DNA of 64,000 nt, from the NCBI GenBank assembly GCA_007922225.1, contig ML679959.1, positions 22,567,851-22,631,850 of the forward strand. The letters run 5' to 3'. Numbering within the stretch: position 1 is the stretch's first letter; each line of letters opens with the position of its first letter. Source of the DNA: Emydura subglobosa. Lineage: Eukaryota; Chordata; Testudines; Chelidae. The notes under the pieces were generated by a model, which was given only the letters and a program-made list of their open reading frames with translations, was not told where the DNA came from and searched no databases. This document shows positions 57,301 to 64,000 of the stretch, piece after piece. The position numbers and the translations under genes were made by a program.

Positions 57301-58887
57301 GCCAAAATGTTTTATTTTTGCCAGTCTTGCACAATCACTGTCTCCCCAAACATAGTTGAACTAACTGAGTTTGGTTGTGAAATTTTGCATGAGAGCTTGC
57401 ATGACAAATTGCTTTTATAAACCACTCCAAAGGAGATTTAAGGAAGAAAAGCTAATAGATCCTTCACAGTCCCAGTGTCACTGTAATTCCCAAAGTGTTG
57501 ATTTCATAAATATAATATTTTTAAAATATTTGAGGCAAAAAGGGAAAATGTTTTGTACAAACGTACTAATCTGACACTCCAAACAAGTGCTAAAAGATTA
57601 ATTGAATAGCACTGCTCCTTAATGTACTCATTCTAAAGCTAAGCATTTGATGCAAAGATTTAACCTTATGTTGGCAAATGTGTATGTGAACAGAGTGGAA
57701 TCACAGTACCATATCATCTATCATATTATGGCATCAGTCTGAAAGCATAGAAAACATGACTACGGTGCTTTCCAGCAGGTGTCACTGTTGGCAAATGTAA
57801 AATTAAAACTACACATTTATTATAGTTTATGTCAAATAAAAAAATCTTTTTTGGGGAAGGCAATTTACTTAATTAAAATTTTCTACTTTTTTGTCATAAT
57901 AAACATGTTTCTTTTTATTTTATTTTATTTAAATTTTACTATTCCTCAGTTACCTTAGGGAAATATGATTGTATGTGAAGATGATTTTATGACAAGATAA
58001 TAATATTGCATGGTAAATAATAGTAACTAGAAAGCACCGGTGCCCCATTCTATTCTTTACAATTTTGTATATCTCATGCTTATTTTTTTGTAAAATATCA
58101 TTTACTGCTAGATGGTCTGTGGTAGTATAATGATTTTTTAAAGTTAAATATGACGATATGTATTTCTGTTCAGTTTCTTGTTCTATTTGTTTATTTAAAA
58201 GGAGTGATGGAGAAGAAATGCTTGTTGCAGGAATTTAGCATTGAATTAGTTGATTTTAATGTTGTAGTTGAGAGAGTTGCTCTGCAGAACAAGTATCTAC
58301 TGATGAAGGGGGGGAAGGAAACTGAACTGGGCTAGCTATTGAGAGTAGGAGTTTTGGGTGGGAGGTATATGTGTGTATCAGAATCCAGCTCTGAGTTTGT
58401 CTATTTTGTGGTGTGTGTGTAAAACAGATAAAGTCAGAGCTGCATTCTGATACCCTTACCCAACTTATATAGTACGTCACTTCAGGAATTAGTGCTATTG
58501 ATTTCAGTGTGACCATTCCCAGGGTAAGATACCCTTACTTACCTTGATTAGTATCAGTATCTGAACCTTAATGTGTTAGTGCAATAGCTCAAACTCAGTA
58601 TACTTTATTGTTAAGAGATCTGTTCTTGGTATCCAGACTAGATTTAACATTTGCTAATATAGATATCACATAATACAGTCTTAGTATTTTCCTAATGTAA
58701 CAGTATGACTGGAAATCAAAGTGTTGCTTTCCTTATCTTGCTGGCAAATGTATGGTGGAAAATTAAAAAAGACATTGTAGGAAAGTGGCTTGAAATATAT
58801 GATTCAAAAGGATCATTTGTGAGAGTAGCTTTACCCTCCAAAATTCCTCCTTTATCGGTGATTGATTTGAGTGAATTCTGTATCACA
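54358..58887. other. Long intergenic stretch, no gene seen
   Basis: Includes a probable old repeat fragment at 55305-55435 ('GCTGTGTGAAGCACAGAGGG', 'TGGTCCCTGCCCCAAACAGT', related to 18571-18830) and a short hairpin at 56972-57032. A worn palindrome may lie near 55085-55190. The rest is AT-rich unique DNA with T runs (55930-55945) and no motif-bearing frames. Confidence 0.45.
56972..57032. repeat. Short hairpin element
   Basis: 'AGGGGATTTATGTGGGTGAG' and 'ACTTATGTGCGTAAATCTCT' are inverted arms around 'TCCCATTAATGGTAATGGG', which is itself a hairpin. It fits the dispersed palindrome group. Confidence 0.55.
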
Positions 58888-58962
58888 GAAATTCATAGAT
58901 TCCAAGGCCAGAAGCAACGACTGTGATCATCATTCTAGTCTGACTTCCTGTATAACATACCT
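58888..58962 (-). mobile_element. CR1 LINE, 3'-terminal fragment
   Basis: 'AAATTCATAGATTCCAAGGC' followed by 'CTGTGATCATCATTCTAGTC' and 'TGACTTCCTGTATAACATAC' is the complement of a CR1 3' end, including the octamer-type tail. Only about 75 bp remain. Confidence 0.75.
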
Positions 58963-59019
58963 CACTCCCAAGCAGTGTCAGGGTTGTCTCCATATAACAA
59001 TTGTTGTAGATTTGGAGGG

Positions 59020-59106
59020 AGATTTTCAGTGACATAAATGAGAGTGAGGTGCTTAGATTTCAGTGAGAGTTGGGCACTCAGCTGCCCTTTGCATCTCTGA
59101 AAATAT
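59020..59106. repeat. Palindromic MITE-like element
   Basis: 'GGGAGATTTTCAGTGACATA' on the left and 'GCATCTCTGAAAATATTCTG' on the right are inverted ends, with 'GAGGTGCTTAGATTTCAGTG' and 'TTGGGCACTCAGCTGCCC' inside. It resembles the unit at 18966-19110. Confidence 0.5.
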
Positions 59107-59303
59107 TCTGTGTGCAACAATCTTTATAAATACCTAACTATACAAAAAGCTTTTATGCCACTTTTTATCCAGTTTTTCCCTGGAAAATGGATATGGAGTA
59201 GGATATGAAGGTGGTCCACCACAGGCAGAAAAATTGTACTGCATGCTTTTTCCATAGTGGGCCAAATTCATATCGACAGTAAAGACAGTGACATATTAAT
59301 ATA

Positions 59304-59380
59304 AAGCCAGATTCTTCCACCCTGATAAACAATAGGGAGTACCTTACTCCTCTAATAGTCCCACTGGTGGAATCTGGCCA
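59304..59380. repeat. Short hairpin element
   Basis: 'AGCCAGATTCTTCCACCCTG' pairs with 'CCACTGGTGGAATCTGGCC', with a short loop in between. Confidence 0.55.
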
Positions 59381-59389
59381 ATAATAACA

Positions 59390-60610
59390 ATGAAGACATC
59401 AGACTAACATCATTCTGACATAATGACATCAAAGTCGGTGGAGTGAATTCATTCTCTAGGGATGAATTTGGCTCAGCATGTTTTCTTTTTACATTATTTT
59501 TAGGTGGTGATGGTGGGAAACATTGGCCCCTATTTTTGCGTTGAGTATGGGTGAAGGGGGTGTACCTGCAATGCAGAATAACCAAAAAAGCATCCCTCGT
59601 TAGGGCCAGATTCAACTGGCTCAGGTAGGAAGAGAGGATACAGGGAGCGGCCATAATTTAATTGCAGGCCTGGGGAACTCAAGTGAGGGGACTGCTAGCG
59701 CTGCCTGCTGATAGTGCTTGCAGCCCAGAGGAGGGGTAGGGGGGTGTGTGCACGCCTGTGTGCATCATGAATATTGGGCAATGGTCCTACTCGCCTGGAG
59801 GACAAAGATGGCCACATTGGGAGAAGTGTGGGCTATACCCCTTCAACAGGTGTAGAATTAAGCATCTCTCCAAAGACTCTGGAGATACAATACCTGCAGG
59901 CACTGCACTTAGTGCACCTGCTACAGCCACTTCCTAGTGCTGCTTCCTAGTGATTGTAAGAGGCACGACTGAGTTCTGAATTGTAATTTTCACGCTAATA
60001 AACTATAGGCTTTTTATGCTAGTTTAGGAGATTCTGCCTAAATAGTGTTCTTACTATGGCAGCTCTCCTTGTTACCTCAGGGCACCTTCTTAAAGAAACA
60101 CACATCACAGCATGATTATTAACATAACCTTCAATGCATTCCAGAAACACTTAGGAGAAATGCAGAATGCTTCATATTTTTAAATGTTCTGGTAACTTTA
60201 TAAGTTCTACATCTTTTTAAGAAAAGAAACCCCAACAGATCTTGATAAAAATTGATAAATGTGAAATAGCTTTCTGGTTGCTGTTGAAAGCATCAACAAA
60301 TTGGCTGAATCTATTCTGTTATAGTTGCTATAGTTATGACTGAGGATACTTACTCTGGGTGAATGCAACTCAGCACTCTCTTCTTGTCACATTAACTTTA
60401 CATATCAACTTGTCTCTGCCCAGCAATTTGTACAGTTTTGTAGCTAATGGTGTAACAAACTTAAGAGACTGCATGTGTGAAAGTGCATTGTGGGATAAAT
60501 AAATGTAGAGGTGTCACAAAAAGTTGCAGTTGAAGGGGGATAGTTGCTTGTGTACTTCAGTTAGCGTCCCTTCTAATCTGAATAGACCTGATATTATCTG
60601 ATTTTAAAGG
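59390..60610. other. Intergenic DNA, no gene seen
   Basis: A GC-richer patch around 59640-59940 has a small plus-strand frame without any motif. No repeat is named. Confidence 0.45.
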
Positions 60611-60726
60611 TCAAGACCCCCAATCCTGCAAAAATGTATGCATGTACTTAACTTTATGCACTGTGACCATTATTTGGTGCATACATTTGAGGACGTATGT
60701 AAGTTCTTGCAGGATCAAGTCCCGGG
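60611..60726. repeat. Palindromic MITE-like element
   Basis: 'ACCCCCAATCCTGCAAAAAT' and the right end 'TTCTTGCAGGATCAAGTCCC' are inverted, with 'ATGTATGCATGTACTTAAC' and 'GTGCATACATTTGAGGACGT' inside. Confidence 0.6.
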
Positions 60727-62740
60727 TTAGTTTGGACCTGGTTAATACTTAGATGGGTAAGTAAAATACCTGTTGCTCTTTTGTTGTTTTTGTTTTCTCT
60801 GTTGATTTCTTTGGCCAAAAACCATTGTTTACAGGCATTAGGTAGGCCTATTAGTGATGGAAACAGCAGCTTTTGTTTTAGTCCTGTAGATGTCCACCCT
60901 TTCTTCAGATGAAAATAGACCTCTTTCAATTCCTTTCTAGAATGGGTTCCTCACAAACTGTAGCTAATCTTCTTTTGACTGTTACTACCTTAGATACCTT
61001 ACTGTTTTGCACTGTGCACATCAAGTTTGTAATCATTATGTTTCTGCCTGAAAAAGTTGTCATACTCTTTCTAGATAAGGATTTTTAGAACTGAACAGTT
61101 TTAGGGTTTATGTCAGTCAAACTACAAACATTAATTGGGGACAATATGGGAACTCAATGCAAGGATGTGAATTAAGGATTGTCAGTATGGAAGCCAGAGA
61201 CCTACTTTACGTGGGATGTAGGAAACTTTGAATATAGAGACTATGCATAGATTTATTTGAACAGTCCAGATTATGAGAGAAAAACAGAAATGTCAAAGAA
61301 AGATCTTGTTTTTCAATGACATATGTTCTGAATTGTGAGTTTGGAAAAGAAGAATGTTATTAATGGACATTTCTTCACAGTCAGCACTAGAACCAAAACT
61401 GTGGCTGCAAGGAAATTACTGCAAAGTAATGGGATTAGGCAATGAAACAAAATTTGTGTGTGTTGGGTAAGGAAATCAATAGATCAGAGTAAATTCTTGA
61501 GCAGCTCCTATAGATCCATTTGCAGATGTGGAATTATGCAATTAAGTGCAGTGAAATGTAAGGTAATGATAACAAATTAATCCCTCTCCCCAAAATAGAA
61601 ATGATAATCCCACAGTTGCCCTGTGCTACAAAGAAGAAGGACCAACTGATGGTGAATGTATCTTTTATACCTTGCTTAAAAGCAATAGGAAGATAGCCCC
61701 ACTCACCCCTCTCTCTCTTCTCTCTCCCTCAAAAAGGTGTCCTTTTAGGGAGTTTCTTACCATTACGAGGTGGTAAAACTAGGTCCTGTTTTAAATGTGA
61801 AGCAGGTTTTCACAGTGGTGTCACCCAGAGTGCATCCCAAAAGTCCTTGATGATGTAATAATGAAGTGTACCAGATTTCCTGTAATACTAGGAACCCACA
61901 AAGAAAGTGGTATTGATAGTGGGTATTGATCCCACCAATAAAAGATAGTGGGTTGGTGGGAGTGTACTTAATAAGTCTGAATCTCAAAATTTAGAGTTCA
62001 GTTTAAGCAGAGGTTTGGGATAGTTTTAATTTTTGCCAAAACGGCTTCTCAATCCCTAATCCCATTAAGATTTATTGTGAAAATTCGGATCATGGATTGT
62101 ATCCGGTTAGCAACATACAAGTCACTTAGGATAACCATACACTAAGTCATCTAGCAGGTTTTTATGTGGGAGATGGAAATTGTTCTAATGAACAGTTAAT
62201 AAATGATATTTATTGTCAAATATCTTTATTGGACTCTTGCTATACTACTTGTCCCTTAGGTTGTGCAAATATTAGGTTGTGTTGCCCAGTCTGTATTCCT
62301 CCTCTTTAGCGAGCAGTATAGCTTACTTTCTAAGCTCTCCTGTGCCCCACTCTGTTACAAATGCACCTCTTACTTTGGTTATTGGAATGCAAAAATATTA
62401 CAAAAAATGTTGTATTTGTTACAACAAATCAGTGTGTTAGTTTTTCCTTTCTAATCCAGACAGGCACAATGCTAATTTAGTCCATGTACTTGTGTTCCCT
62501 TATGTACATGCTCTGATTCTTCTAACAATGTGTGTTTTGAAAGAGTTGTTTAAGATTCAGTTCCCCAACTAGTAACTTTTAATTAATTTACCATGTGAAT
62601 ATTTGGTCTAGTCAAATAGCAGCATAAAATATTTATAGAATTCAGTGAATTTCACTAGAGCTTCATAGTAGCCCTAGAAAATCCCAACGTTGATACCTAA
62701 AGTATCCAAGAGATAAATGTTTTAAGTAGAGCCATGATTT
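60727..62740. other. Intergenic DNA, no gene seen
   Basis: Two kilobases of AT-rich sequence without a named repeat or a supported frame. Confidence 0.5.
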
Positions 62741-63106
62741 CTACTTATCCTGCAAGTGTCTTGTCTCTTTGCATTTGTGGCATTCAGATTTCTTTGGCTT
62801 TGCTTTGCATTTCTCTTTCAGGCTGCACATGGATATGGCTTTATCAAATAAGATGAAGGTACTTGCACTTGGGTTGCATATTTTAAACCACTTCTGTATG
62901 TCTAGATAGATGTGGCCATCTTTCCCCCACTTTCCTTTGGCTGAAATTACCCGATTCTTAAAATGTTTTATCTGTACAGTACTTTTATATTGGTCTCTCT
63001 GACAAATCAGTGCATTGAACATATATAGTAGTAACTCAGGATTAAATACCAGAGGGTTTTGTAGGTCAGCACTTACTGAAGGATTGGACTGTACTTCTTG
63101 CTTCAA
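62741..63106 (-). pseudogene. Orphan frame ending in a CCHC-like motif
   Basis: A 121-codon minus-strand frame whose annotated first codon is TTG, not ATG; the frame stays open upstream to the poly(G) run. Near its end a basic stretch (CSLKEKCKAKPKKSE) leads into CHKCKETRHLQDK and then TAG. The spacing C-x2-C-x4-H-x4 is that of a nucleocapsid zinc knuckle, with a stop where the last Cys belongs. The rest is not recognised, and no LTR or pol sequence is seen nearby. It could be a worn gag fragment or chance. It is not supported as a host gene. Confidence 0.35.
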
Positions 63107-63122
63107 AATATCTAAAGAAGTT

Positions 63123-63134
63123 GGGGGGGGGGGG
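63123..63134. repeat. Poly(G) tract, 12 bp
   Basis: An uninterrupted run of twelve G just upstream of the minus-strand orphan frame. It is a likely site of length variation. Confidence 0.8.
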
Positions 63135-64000
63135 TGTTGGTTTCATTGCCACCTTTCTTGAGCCAAAGATGTTAAAATCTCATTATCTCATAAACTGCTC
63201 AAACAGAGAATATTTTTCTGATGCCACTTCATGAATTCCATTCCCGTTCAGATGATTTAGAAGTATAAGATTTTTTGAGAAGAGGAATAATAAGAAAACT
63301 CTATCCATTATCACAGTGTATTCAAAGGCCTTATTCTTTAGAGTTAGAATCACTGAAGGGAGAGTAAACATTGATATTCTTATAAAAAAATGAATTTTAT
63401 GCTTGACTGAAGACCTCTATTAGACAGTAGCAGTAAAAGCTGTCCCAAACTGCCTCTTCACCGTGCTTCAACCTCTAGGGAAGAGAGAGCCAGTTTGGGG
63501 GAAAGTAGTAGACACTTCATCTGCTACACCTATACTCATATTTAGAATCAAATTAAAACCAATTCCTTTTGAGATGCCAAAAAGTTTGGATGAGTTTTTT
63601 CCTTTTTGCATTCATATTTGCCCTGTTTTGTGGTCTGAAGAAACTTGGATAAGCTTTGGGTGAGCATCCGAATTTGCTTGGATATTAACAACTCTGATTG
63701 GTTTGAGATTCACCTCTTACACATAACCTGGAGGGAACAGATTGTCTCTAAGGATGAGAGTAGTTCAGTCTCTGTGCCCTTGTACGGCTTGATTCTCTGC
63801 TAGGACTGCAGATAATGCTTCTTTTTTGTGTTAATGGACTTCATGAAATATGCCAGTCTTTATATTGAATAACTATTGAATTACATTGAATTACATTGAA
63901 TAACTATCAGTTGGTAATGATTTCTGATTACAGCCAGCCTGGCTTGGTTTCAAACTGGTGTTCTTGGGGCAAAGGACTCAATATCCTCAGTGTGCTGTGT
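63135..64000. other. Intergenic DNA with a short tandem repeat
   Basis: No gene is seen. Four units of the type ATTGAATTAC/ATTGAATAAC(T) lie in tandem at 63863-63906. Confidence 0.5.

Noticed and set aside
1741..60726. CRISPR-like array from the many short palindromes
   Set aside because: The palindromes are scattered kilobases apart, diverged and not separated by uniform spacers; the sequence is vertebrate.

Overview
This is a gene-poor, AT-rich stretch of a vertebrate nuclear chromosome, most likely from a turtle (Testudines). The evidence is its repeat content. It holds 5'-truncated CR1 LINEs whose 3' ends carry the ATTCTATG-type octamer. It also holds MIR-like tRNA SINE copies, many short palindromic elements of the kind scattered through turtle, crocodile and bird DNA, hAT-type elements with CAGTGNTTCTCAA termini, and gag-bearing LTR retrotransposons related to the Gmr1-like Gypsy group. 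I found no convincing exon of a host protein-coding gene and no rRNA, tRNA or CRISPR array. Every open reading frame over about 100 codons is either part of a transposon or has no recognisable content.

Layout. 1-8 kb: unique AT-rich DNA with small palindromic elements. 8.2-10.9 kb: a CR1 on the minus strand directly abuts the remains of a tyrosine-recombinase (YR) element on the plus strand, which also carries an SGNH-hydrolase-like domain. 11-19 kb: mostly unique DNA with a few old SINE pieces. 19.4-22.0 kb: a two-LTR retrotransposon in minus orientation with gag remnants (a zinc knuckle) and no visible pol; a 327-bp GC-rich hAT-type element is nested in its 5' LTR. 23-37 kb: TIR elements, hAT derivatives, a plus-strand CR1 that lost its catalytic middle, and two roughly 420-bp AT-rich inverted-repeat elements. 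38.3-39.7 kb: a repeat-poor block that is my best candidate for a conserved regulatory element or an untranslated exon. 41-50 kb: MIR-like SINEs, a short repeat with tRNA-like promoter boxes, an L1-type ORF2 tail and a probable solo LTR. 51.2-54.4 kb: a second two-LTR gag element (minus strand) with a primer-binding site close to the tRNA-Pro type, a SCAN-like capsid segment and a mutated CCHC knuckle; another DNA element is nested in its 5' LTR. 54-64 kb: unique DNA, short palindromes, a CR1 end and one orphan frame that ends in a knuckle-like motif.

Nothing here works as an operon or pathway. The relationships are nesting and decay of mobile elements. The most informative items are the YR plus SGNH remnant, the SCAN-related gag, the two gag-only LTR elements that each carry an extra non-pol frame, the L1-clade fragment in CR1-dominated DNA, and an inverted-repeat element carrying ZNF143-like motifs. 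Family names rest on motif recognition by eye; no database search was possible.
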